Assembly: GCF_003429005.1 (NCBI RefSeq)
Contig: NZ_QVQV01000006.1
Location: 434,001 to 498,000 of the forward strand
DNA: 64,000 bases
Source of the DNA: Paraburkholderia sp. DHOC27
GTDB taxonomy: Bacteria; Pseudomonadota; Gammaproteobacteria; Burkholderiales; Burkholderiaceae
Direction: 5' to 3'
Position 1 is the stretch's first letter; every line of letters starts with the position of its first letter. Below the pieces are notes generated by a model. The model ran no database searches. It saw only the letters and a list, made by a program, of their open reading frames with translations, and was not told the DNA's origin. The translations under genes and the position numbers were made by a program. Positions 1 through 9,929 of this stretch are shown here, in pieces.

Positions 1-641
1 CCGCCAAAGCCGGTTTCGTTGCGGTAGAACAGCAGCATCGCGGCGAACGTCATGGCCTGCGTGATGATCGAGAGATACACGCCTTTCACACGCGAGCGGA
101 ACGTGAAGAAGCCGAACACCCACGCCACCACAGCCGGCACCAGTACCACCAGCAGCAACGCGTACCAGAGGTGTTGCGTGCCTTCCCAGTACCACGGCAA
201 CGCGTGCCAGTTGAGGAACACCATGAAGTCGGGCAGGTCGCTTTGATAGACGCCTTCGTGTCCGATCGAGCGCATCAGGTACATGCCAATGGCGTAGCCG
301 CCCAACGCAAAAAACAACGCATGGCCGAGGCTCAGAATGCCGCAGTAGCCCCACACCAGATCGAGGGCGAGCGCGCCAATCGCGTAGCACATGAACTTGC
401 CGGTCAGCGTCATCATGTACGCGGACAGATGGAACGCGCTGGTCTCGGGCAAGACGAGCGCCGAGAACGGCACGCCGAGTCCCATCACGATGATCAGTGC
501 AATCAGCGCCGCCCACGCGCCGCGCGAGAGCAGCGGCGGACGCGGCGGCAAGCCGAGCGCGAAGCCCGATTGCGCGGCGCGCTCCGTCGTCGTGGGAACG
601 CTCGATGAGGTGACCGATGCCGGAGAGGATGCCGATGTCAT
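1..641 (-). CDS. urtC: Urea ABC transporter permease UrtC (3' end beyond window)
   Basis: Inner-membrane permease subunit of the branched-chain-amino-acid-type urea importer UrtABCDE. The ATG at 641 lies one base after the urtB stop, so the two genes are translationally close. The first 213 codons are visible: a Ser/Thr-rich cytoplasmic N-terminus, then hydrophobic segments containing CYAIGALALDLVWGYCGILS and SLGHALFFALGGYAIGMYLM, both typical of LivM/UrtC permeases. The C-terminal part lies left of the window. Assignment rests on these motifs plus the upstream urtB and urtA. Partial because of the window edge; no sign of damage. Confidence 0.93.
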   Translation of the reverse strand, partial: MTSASSPASVTSSSVPTTTERAAQSGFALGLPPRPPLLSRGAWAALIALIIVMGLGVPFSALVLPETSAFHLSAYMMTLTGKFMCYAIGALALDLVWGYCGILSLGHALFFALGGYAIGMYLMRSIGHEGVYQSDLPDFMVFLNWHALPWYWEGTQHLWYALLLVVLVPAVVAWVFGFFTFRSRVKGVYLSIITQAMTFAAMLLFYRNETGFG

Positions 642-642
642 C

Positions 643-2268
<1,626 letters not shown>

Positions 2269-2418
2269 GATGCCCTTTGCAGCGCGCGTGACGCGCTTTA
2301 GATTGGCCAGCCTGGCGGTGCGGCACTCGTGCCGCAGGGTGCCGCACCGTCAAGCTGCGTGTTCAGGCGAGTCGTAGAGCCCGCCTGTCCCCACCTGCCT
2401 GTTGCATGTCTGTTACGT

Positions 2419-2458
2419 CTGGAGGACAGGGCGAAGGCAGCACGCCCCGGTCCTCCAG
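2419..2458 (-). promoter_or_regulatory. Intercistronic hairpin between urtA and urtB
   Basis: CTGGAGGAC (2419-2427) pairs perfectly with GTCCTCCAG (2450-2458), and inside it GGGCG (2429-2433) pairs with CGCCC (2443-2447), giving a two-part stem of about 14 bp. It begins 31 bp past the urtA stop. No T-run follows on the minus strand, so it is more likely an mRNA-stabilising or partial-termination element than a strong terminator. Such structures are common after binding-protein genes of ABC operons. Confidence 0.6.
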
Positions 2459-2488
2459 TGTTACGTTCCTTGCAGCGATGCCGTGACC

Positions 2489-3784
2489 TCAGGCGACCCG
2501 CGAACGGCGCAGGAACGCCGGGATCGACGTGACCACATCCGGCTTGCCCTGGTTGCCTGCAATGTACGGGCTCCACGGTTGCGCGCGAATCGCGGTCTTG
2601 GTCCGCCACACCACGTTGAACTGGCCGTCGGCACGCACTTCGCCGATCATCACCGGCTTGTGCAGATGGTGATTGCCGTCCATCGTCAGCACGAAGCCCG
2701 ACGGTGCGTTGAAAGTCTGGCCCACCATTGCGACGCGCACCTTGTCGACATCGGTGCTCTTGGCTTTTTCCACGGCCTGCTTCCACATGTGGATGCCCAC
2801 GAAGGTCGCTTCCATCGGATCGTTGGTGACGCGCTTGTCGCCGCCGGGCAGGTTGTTGTCCTTCACCCACTTGGCGAACATGGCCTTGAACTTGGTGTTC
2901 TCCGGATCGCGCACCGACATGAAGTAATTCCATGCGGCGAGGTTGCCCACCAGCGGCTTGGTGTCGATGCCGCGCAGTTCTTCTTCGCCCACCGAGAACG
3001 CCACCACCGGCACGTCCGTGGCTTTCAGGCCCTGGTTGCCCAATTCCTTGTAGAACGGCACGTTCGAGTCGCCGTTGACGGTCGAGATCACGGCCGTCTT
3101 GCCGCCCTGCGAGAAGGTCTTGATGTTGGCGACGATGGTCTGATAGTCGCTGTGGCCGAACGGTGTGTAGACCTCCTGAATATCTGCGTCCTGGACACCC
3201 TTGGATTGCAGGAACGCGCGCAGAATCTTGTTGGTCGTGCGTGGATAGACATAGTCAGTACCGAGCAGGAAGAATCGTTTGGCTCCGCCGCCTTCTGCGC
3301 TCATCAGGTATTCGGTGGCCGGAATGGCTTGCTGGTTCGGCGCGGCGCCCGTGTAGAACACGTTGCGCGACATTTCTTCGCCTTCGTACTGCACCGGGTA
3401 GAACAGCAGGCCGTTCAGTTCCTCGAACACCGGCAGCACCGACTTGCGCGACACCGAGGTCCAGCAGCCGAACACCACGGCGCATTTGTCCTGGGTCAGC
3501 AACTGACGGGCTTTTTCGGCGAAGAGCGGCCAGTTCGACGCCGGGTCGACTACCACCGGCTCGATCTGGCGGCCCATCACACCGCCGTTCTTGTTGATTT
3601 CCGTAATGGTCATCAACGCGGTGTCTTTCAGTGAGGTCTCCGAAATAGCCATCGTGCCCGACAGCGAATGCAGAATGCCAACCTTGATCGGGCCGCTGTC
3701 CTGCGCATTAGCAAACGGACTCTGTCCGGCGAGAGCCAATGCGCCAGACATTGACCCGAATTTCAACAGACTGCGACGTTTCAT
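2489..3784 (-). CDS. urtA: Urea ABC transporter substrate-binding protein UrtA
   Basis: Periplasmic urea-binding protein, 431 residues, first gene of the urt operon. The N-terminus begins MKRRSLLKFGSMSG, a twin-arginine-like motif (RRSLLK) followed by a short hydrophobic stretch and ANA cleavage site, consistent with Tat export seen in many UrtA proteins. The mature part starts IKVGILHSLSGTMAISE, the hallmark of UrtA/AmiC-type type-I binding proteins. The ATG at 3784 is preceded by AAGGGG about six bases upstream. A sigma54-type promoter lies 80-110 bp upstream, so expression is probably induced by nitrogen limitation. Confidence 0.95.
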   Translation of the reverse strand: MKRRSLLKFGSMSGALALAGQSPFANAQDSGPIKVGILHSLSGTMAISETSLKDTALMTITEINKNGGVMGRQIEPVVVDPASNWPLFAEKARQLLTQDKCAVVFGCWTSVSRKSVLPVFEELNGLLFYPVQYEGEEMSRNVFYTGAAPNQQAIPATEYLMSAEGGGAKRFFLLGTDYVYPRTTNKILRAFLQSKGVQDADIQEVYTPFGHSDYQTIVANIKTFSQGGKTAVISTVNGDSNVPFYKELGNQGLKATDVPVVAFSVGEEELRGIDTKPLVGNLAAWNYFMSVRDPENTKFKAMFAKWVKDNNLPGGDKRVTNDPMEATFVGIHMWKQAVEKAKSTDVDKVRVAMVGQTFNAPSGFVLTMDGNHHLHKPVMIGEVRADGQFNVVWRTKTAIRAQPWSPYIAGNQGKPDVVTSIPAFLRRSRVA

Positions 3785-3875
3785 TTGCTACCCCTTGCCA
3801 TTGATTGAAGCGTGTTTTATGAGCGATGATTTTTGACATCAAAAGGCGATCCAGCATGGCTTGCCCGGCAACTAC

Positions 3876-3891
3876 TGCAAGTGACATGCCA
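3876..3891 (-). promoter_or_regulatory. Sigma54 (RpoN) promoter of urtA
   Basis: Read on the minus strand the sequence is TTGGCATGTCACTTGCAGT, which fits the -24/-12 consensus TGGCACG-N4-TTGCA with one mismatch and exact spacing. Predicted transcription start is near 3865, giving an 80-nt leader to urtA at 3784. The surrounding 3785-4147 intergenic region also serves the divergent aminotransferase gene; GGTGC/GCGCC elements around 3990-4030 are weak candidates for NtrC half-sites. Confidence 0.65.
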
Positions 3892-4147
3892 AGCGGTAAA
3901 TCTGACCCGCACTGTGCGCAAGCCGCGCTGCAATGCGGTCGAGCTACGGGGGCCGATCCACGGCCGTTATGCGCGACGGGCGCGAAACTGGTGCAACACT
4001 TAGGGTTGCGCCTTATTGCGGTGCGCCTCGCGCTGTAACGAAGCGTTCATTTCCGCCAGGGGGCGGGCACGGTGCATCGCCGCTACCCCGTTGTGCACCA
4101 GCGCGCTGCTGCCTACACTGAAAGACCACCCTGCGAGGAGACACGAC

Positions 4148-5485
<1,338 letters not shown>

Positions 5486-5537
5486 CCGGTTGCGCGTTTG
5501 GGTTGAGCGACGCTTCAGAATGGAGCGTTTGAATGAA

Positions 5538-5573
5538 GCAGGAGGCCGGAGCAATCGCGCTCTGGCCTCCTGC
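5538..5573. terminator. Bidirectional hairpin between bauA and DUF3443 gene
   Basis: A 15-bp stem (5538-5552 with 5559-5573, one G-T pair) with a 6-nt loop lies between two convergent stop codons. It can act as a terminator or transcript end protector for both genes; only a short T-run follows on the plus strand. Confidence 0.65.
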
Positions 5574-5595
5574 GTTCAGGACTTTTGACGCGCCA

Positions 5596-6987
5596 TCAGA
5601 ACGCTGCGAAGGGCCCCACTTGACCGTTCACGGTGGCGTTCTCCAGCACGGTGTAGACACTGCGCCCGTAGAAGAACGGCAGACCCCACAGCACGATGCC
5701 CGAAGCATTAGCGCCGATGTTATTGAAAGCCGAGTTTCCGCTCACCCAGAGCGTGTTGGCATTGGCGATGCCAAACGGAATGTTGATCGGCGTGCCGCTG
5801 CCGTTCGAAGCCCGGAAGAGGGCGGAGAGCGAAAGTGGCGAGGCGGGCGTATAGAACGAATTCGTGGTGGCAATCGTGCTGTCCGGGAACAACAGCATGT
5901 TGGTGCCGCTGTCGATCGCACTCGGGTTCAACGTGCGGCCCTTGTAGACGGTCGTGAAGTAGCCGTACTGATCCAGCGGCACCACGTTCACGCCAGCCGG
6001 CATGGCGTTGTTCGACTGCGTGCCGATGCCGAAAATCAGCTGCCCCGTGGCACCGTCCGCGCCGCCAGGCGACAGGGAAGGCAGGCGGATGATGGTGCCG
6101 TTGTTGTCAATCGGCAAAGCAGCCACCGGGTTCATGGGCTGGCCGCTCACGGGCACACGCGTATTCACGCACGCGCTGGCGCTCGTGCAGTAGTAATAGC
6201 TCGCCGGATAAATCCGCTTCGCCGACGCGGCGTCGTCATAGACCAGATTGCTGATGCCGACAAGGCCGTTCGCGCCCATCTGGGCCACGGAACTCATATC
6301 GGGGCCGCCGTGCGTGATGCAGTCGGCTGGTGTTGCAAAGGCGCCGTCGCCGATCACCTGCACCGGCATCACGCTCGAGGTCTCGCTTCCCATCGAGACG
6401 GTGGCCCGTTTGATGGATCCCCACGTGAAACCGGAACCGAAGGTCGCGCACTGCGCGATGGGCGCGTTGCCGCTCGGGTCGTCGGTGGCGCCCGTTTGCG
6501 GTGGCAACTGGTTGGCGAACGCCTTGCCGAGCGCGCCAGCCATGATGCGCACGCCGGTCGAGCCGGTATCGAGGATCATGCGGTCCACCGTGGCGCATTG
6601 GCTGCTCCCCTGGGCATTGGGCGCGCAGACGGTGATCGTCACATAGGGCTGGTTGATCGAGGTCTTGCCATCCACGGTAATGGGAACGGCATTGCCGCCC
6701 GCAACCGGCGTGATGACAGCGGGGCCATCAGCCGGCGCCGTGTTCGGATTGGCGGGCGTGTTGGTGCCTGGCGTACTGTTGCTGTTCGGGGAACTGTTGC
6801 CGTTGTTGCCCGGCCAGGGAATCGACGCGGGCCAGTTCGGCCCCCCGGGTGAGTTCGGCGCAGCCGGCCAGTTGATGGCTGAGTTGCCGCTGCCGCCATT
6901 GCCGTTGCTGCCGCCTCCGCCGCAAGCCGAAAGGACGGCGCTGGCAGCAAGCATCGCAACGCTGAGCGTTGTGCTGATCGTCTTCAT
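5596..6987 (-). CDS. DUF3443 lipoprotein with pepsin-like aspartic peptidase motifs
   Basis: Exported protein of 463 residues. A lipobox-like LSAC puts Cys22 as lipid anchor, followed by a Gly/Asn/Pro-rich linker to about residue 90. The rest matches the layout of family A1 (pepsin) peptidases in order: MILDTGSTGVRI (D140), a flap-like segment CATFGSGFTWGSIKRA (about 180-195), NGLVGISNL (240-248), GQLIFGIG (315-322), VVPLDQYGYFTTV (335-347), AIDSGTNMLLF (D359), and LWGLPFFYGRSVYTVLE (433-449), the last resembling the pepsin ILGDVFLRxYYTVFD strand. D140 and D359 would be the catalytic pair. Pfam treats the family as of unknown function as far as I recall. It follows a DUF2844 gene by 30 bp. 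Confidence 0.85.
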   Translation of the reverse strand: MKTISTTLSVAMLAASAVLSACGGGGSNGNGGSGNSAINWPAAPNSPGGPNWPASIPWPGNNGNSSPNSNSTPGTNTPANPNTAPADGPAVITPVAGGNAVPITVDGKTSINQPYVTITVCAPNAQGSSQCATVDRMILDTGSTGVRIMAGALGKAFANQLPPQTGATDDPSGNAPIAQCATFGSGFTWGSIKRATVSMGSETSSVMPVQVIGDGAFATPADCITHGGPDMSSVAQMGANGLVGISNLVYDDAASAKRIYPASYYYCTSASACVNTRVPVSGQPMNPVAALPIDNNGTIIRLPSLSPGGADGATGQLIFGIGTQSNNAMPAGVNVVPLDQYGYFTTVYKGRTLNPSAIDSGTNMLLFPDSTIATTNSFYTPASPLSLSALFRASNGSGTPINIPFGIANANTLWVSGNSAFNNIGANASGIVLWGLPFFYGRSVYTVLENATVNGQVGPFAAF

Positions 6988-7017
6988 GGGTGTATTTCGA
7001 AGAAGGAGGGAAGCGGC

Positions 7018-7491
7018 TTACTGCAGATCGTCGAAGCTCATGCCGGTGGGCACGAGGCGCGGCAGATACGCCCGGCCATAGAAATGCCCGCGACGGCCGA
7101 ACGATTCCAGGCGGAAGTCGCCATTGCCCTGAATCAACGCGCCGCCGCCTTGCGGCCGGGCACCGCCGTTGCCGTTGCTGGCGGGATTGGCGAAATTCGG
7201 AAAGTAGCTGCCAAGCAGTTCGTTCATGTCGGGCCGCATCGGACCTTGCCAGGTGACGGCAAACACGACGTTGTCGGGCAGCACGTACTCGCGCACCCTG
7301 ACGTCGTCAGCGGTGTGTGATTCGTGTACCGAATAGGAGGCGTGGGTGGCTGCGGGTTGCGGGGCGGCGAGGAGTGAGCGCGGCGCGCTAGCTACGCCCG
7401 TGGGTGCCGCGCCGAGCGCCGCGTCGGCCAGTGCCGGCAGTAGCGTGGCGAACAGGATGGCCAGGCGCGGCAGAGTCTTCACAAATGGCAT
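7018..7491 (-). CDS. DUF2844 secreted protein, partner of DUF3443
   Basis: Small exported protein of 157 residues: signal peptide 1-25 ending near ADA, then a short Ala/Pro linker and a compact domain containing YSVHESHTADDVRVREY and VVFAVTWQGPMRPDMNELLG. A Gly/Asn-rich loop lies around residues 105-120. It ends 30 bp before the DUF3443 gene on the same strand, and I recall these two families as habitual neighbours in Burkholderia. No enzymatic motif is visible. It might be a substrate, chaperone or inhibitor of the neighbouring putative peptidase; that is inference from adjacency only. Confidence 0.8.
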   Translation of the reverse strand: MPFVKTLPRLAILFATLLPALADAALGAAPTGVASAPRSLLAAPQPAATHASYSVHESHTADDVRVREYVLPDNVVFAVTWQGPMRPDMNELLGSYFPNFANPASNGNGGARPQGGGALIQGNGDFRLESFGRRGHFYGRAYLPRLVPTGMSFDDLQ

Positions 7492-7657
7492 GGCAATGTT
7501 CCGAAAACGAGTCGGAGCATGGTGCCAGAGGCATTGCTACGGAGACCTGAGGAAATTTCCGCAGTGCCGGAGTGAAACACGTGCGGGAAGTGAGGGAGAC
7601 CGAGGCGTGTCGGTCATCCTCATGGAAGCGCCAGAAAAGGCGGGTAGCAGCGACAGC

Positions 7658-7981
7658 TTAGTACGTGGGCACCTTGGCATCGACCTGCCGTGACCATGCA
7701 TCAATGCCGCCTTGCAGGTTGAACACGTTCTGATGCCCGCGCGATTCGAGGAACATCGCCACTTGTGCGCTGCGTGCGCCGTGATGGCACACGCAGACGA
7801 TTGGCGCTTCATCGTCGAGTTCTTCGCTGCGCGCAGGAATCTCGCGCATGGGGATCGACACGCAGCCGGCGATCTTCGCCGTTTCGATTTCCCACGGCTC
7901 GCGCACGTCGAGCAGCACGGGCGCGGGGCGCGATGAATCGGCGAGCCATTCGGCAAGAGCAGGAGCGGAGAGGTTTTGCAT
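7658..7981 (-). CDS. Single-domain rhodanese-like protein
   Basis: Cytoplasmic protein of 107 residues made of one rhodanese fold. The LLDVREPWEIE motif near residues 23-33 and the active-site loop IVCVCHHGARSAQVA carry the expected catalytic Cys and the CxxGxRS-type loop (here CHHGARS). GlpE/PspE-like enzymes transfer sulfane sulfur from thiosulfate or persulfides to acceptors. It lies 34 bp after the methyltransferase gene on the same strand, so the two are probably co-transcribed. No signal peptide. The physiological acceptor is unknown. Confidence 0.88.
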   Translation of the reverse strand: MQNLSAPALAEWLADSSRPAPVLLDVREPWEIETAKIAGCVSIPMREIPARSEELDDEAPIVCVCHHGARSAQVAMFLESRGHQNVFNLQGGIDAWSRQVDAKVPTY

Positions 7982-8015
7982 CAGCGGTAAATCCGGTTCA
8001 GGTGAGTGCCTGTGA

Positions 8016-8669
8016 TCAGAACTTGAAACGCGGCGGCTGCACGGCGTTGATCAGCGGCTCCACGTACGTTTCGAACACGTCGGCGATGCGATATTGCTTC
8101 TCGTCGATACGCGTGATGATCTGCGCCTTCATGACCGGCGCGGTGCCCACGAAGGCCGCGAGGCGACCGCCGATCTTCAGATGTTCGAGGATGTCCTGCG
8201 GCAGCACGGGCAGGCCGCCCGACACGCAGATCACGTCATAAGGAGCCGCTGCCGGCCAGCCGCGCGAAGCGTCGCCCGTGACGACCTCGGCATTCAGCAC
8301 GCCGTTGTTCGCCAGATTCATTTTGGCCAGTTCCGCCAGTTCCGGCTCGATATCCACCGTCAGCACGTGTTGCGAGCGGTGCGCGAGCAAGGCCGCCATG
8401 TAACCCGAGCCGGCGCCGATCTCGAGCACGGTTTCGTGCTTTTTCACCGCCAGTTCCTGCAGCACGCGTGCTTCGACGCGCGGCGCCAGCATGTGCTGGC
8501 CGCCCGGCAGCGGCACTTCGAAGTCCACGAAAGCCAGTTCGCGGTAGATGGCAGGAACGAAGTTTTCACGCTTGACGATGGAGAGCAGATTCAACACGTC
8601 CTGGTCGAGCACTTCCCAGGGGCGGATCTGCTGTTCGATCATGTTGAAACGCGCTTGCTCGATATTCAT
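8016..8669 (-). CDS. Protein-L-isoaspartate O-methyltransferase family protein
   Basis: SAM-dependent methyltransferase of 217 residues in the PCMT family. Motif I is VLEIGAGSGYMAALL; a second signature, QHMLAPRVEARVLQELAV, fits the substrate-side PCMT motif, though the Ser/Thr that usually precedes it is not obvious. The N-terminus MNIEQARFNMIEQQIRPWEVLD is typical of the proteobacterial Pcm-like paralogues found next to a rhodanese gene. True L-isoaspartyl repair activity is unproven for this subgroup. In several Burkholderia genomes I recall a tolC-like gene following this pair; here exported DUF genes follow instead. Confidence 0.85.
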   Translation of the reverse strand: MNIEQARFNMIEQQIRPWEVLDQDVLNLLSIVKRENFVPAIYRELAFVDFEVPLPGGQHMLAPRVEARVLQELAVKKHETVLEIGAGSGYMAALLAHRSQHVLTVDIEPELAELAKMNLANNGVLNAEVVTGDASRGWPAAAPYDVICVSGGLPVLPQDILEHLKIGGRLAAFVGTAPVMKAQIITRIDEKQYRIADVFETYVEPLINAVQPPRFKF

Positions 8670-8844
8670 GGTGTGGATTCGGCGGTTCGGTTTGGGTGCG
8701 GCCCAATGGGGGCCCCGGGTAACGGCGGAATTGTACCAAATCGGGGGCCTATCCCGACGCCTGGCGGGCAGGGTGCCGCTTCGCCGCCCCCGTGTTAATC
8801 CCTACGTTTCGGTCCTTGCGATTCGCGCGTTCATCGTCCAAAAA

Positions 8845-8858
8845 TGTAATCGATTACA
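8845..8858. promoter_or_regulatory. LacI-family operator, 14-bp perfect palindrome
   Basis: TGTAATCGATTACA is a perfect inverted repeat with a central CG step, the form bound by LacI/PurR dimers. It lies 19 bp before the GTG start of the regulator gene, suggesting autoregulation and control of the whole downstream transport and catabolic operon. Confidence 0.75.
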
Positions 8859-8876
8859 AATCGGGGACAAAAAAAC

Positions 8877-9926
8877 GTGTCCAGAACGCGGCAGGAGGAG
8901 ATCGTTGCTGCCCGGCCAGGCGTCCGCCCGGCCGATGGGCTTTCCATTTCCGGCGTGGCCGAGCAGGCCGGCGTTTCCGTGGCAACCGTCTCGCGGGTGC
9001 TGAACGGACACGCCAACGTGCGCCCCGCCACCCGCGACAAGGTGCTGGCCGCCGTGGACGCAAGCGGCTATCGCGTCAACGAACTCGCCCGCAATCTGCG
9101 CACGGCCGAAAGCCGTCTGCTGTTGACCATGGTGCCGGACGTCGGCAATCCGTTTTACGCGGAGATCGTGCGCGGCATCGACAGCGTGGCGCGTCAACAT
9201 GGCTATTTCATGCTGCTGTGCGACACCGGCGCCGATCCGGGCCGCGAGCGCAGCTACTTCGATCTGCTGCGGCGCCGCCGCGCGGACGGCGCCATCTGCC
9301 TCGATCCCGCCACGGTGCAGCAGGCGCTGGCCGAAGAGTCCGGCGCGCTGCCCTGGGTGGCGTGCTGCGAGTTCGACCCGGCGGTGGGCGTGCCGTACGT
9401 GAGCATCGACAACTATCGTGCAGCCGGCGACGCCGTGCGGCATCTGCTGGCGCAAGGGCATCGGCGGGTCGGCCTGATCAACTCGGACGACGACTACCTG
9501 TACGCGCAGCAACGTCAGCAGGGCTATCACGACGCGCTCATGGAGGCGGGCATTACGCCGCACGAGCGCTGGCGCATGAATCTCAACAGCCTCGACTACG
9601 AAGCCGGCGCTTCGGCGGCAGCCATGCTGATGGCGCAGCGCGACGCGCCCACGGCGATCTTCGCGGTCTCGGACACGCTCGCGATCGGCGTGATCCACGG
9701 GCTGCGCAGCGTCGGCAAGCGGGTGCCGGACGACGTCGCCGTGGTCGGCTTCGACGATATCTCGCTCGCCAGTCAGATCGACCCGCCGCTCACCACCATC
9801 GCGCAGCCCATGCGCGAACTCGGCGAAACCGCGGCGCGCCTGCTGCTGCAGCGGCTCGCTAATCCATTGGCCAACGTGCCGGGCGTGCTGTTGCCGCACC
9901 GGCTCGTGATCCGCAGGAGCACCTGA
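8877..9926 (+). CDS. LacI-family transcriptional regulator of sugar module
   Basis: Repressor of 349 residues. The HTH sits at residues about 22-45 (ISGVAEQAGVSVATVSRVLN), followed by the hinge helix region (YRVNELARNLRT) and a type-I periplasmic-binding-like effector domain. The start is GTG at 8877, placed directly after the operator palindrome. It ends with TGA two codons before the ATPase gene (4-bp spacing), so it heads the operon it presumably controls. The effector is expected to be the transported sugar or a pathway intermediate; its identity is not readable from sequence. Confidence 0.92.
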   Translation: MSRTRQEEIVAARPGVRPADGLSISGVAEQAGVSVATVSRVLNGHANVRPATRDKVLAAVDASGYRVNELARNLRTAESRLLLTMVPDVGNPFYAEIVRGIDSVARQHGYFMLLCDTGADPGRERSYFDLLRRRRADGAICLDPATVQQALAEESGALPWVACCEFDPAVGVPYVSIDNYRAAGDAVRHLLAQGHRRVGLINSDDDYLYAQQRQQGYHDALMEAGITPHERWRMNLNSLDYEAGASAAAMLMAQRDAPTAIFAVSDTLAIGVIHGLRSVGKRVPDDVAVVGFDDISLASQIDPPLTTIAQPMRELGETAARLLLQRLANPLANVPGVLLPHRLVIRRST

Positions 9927-9929
9927 GCG

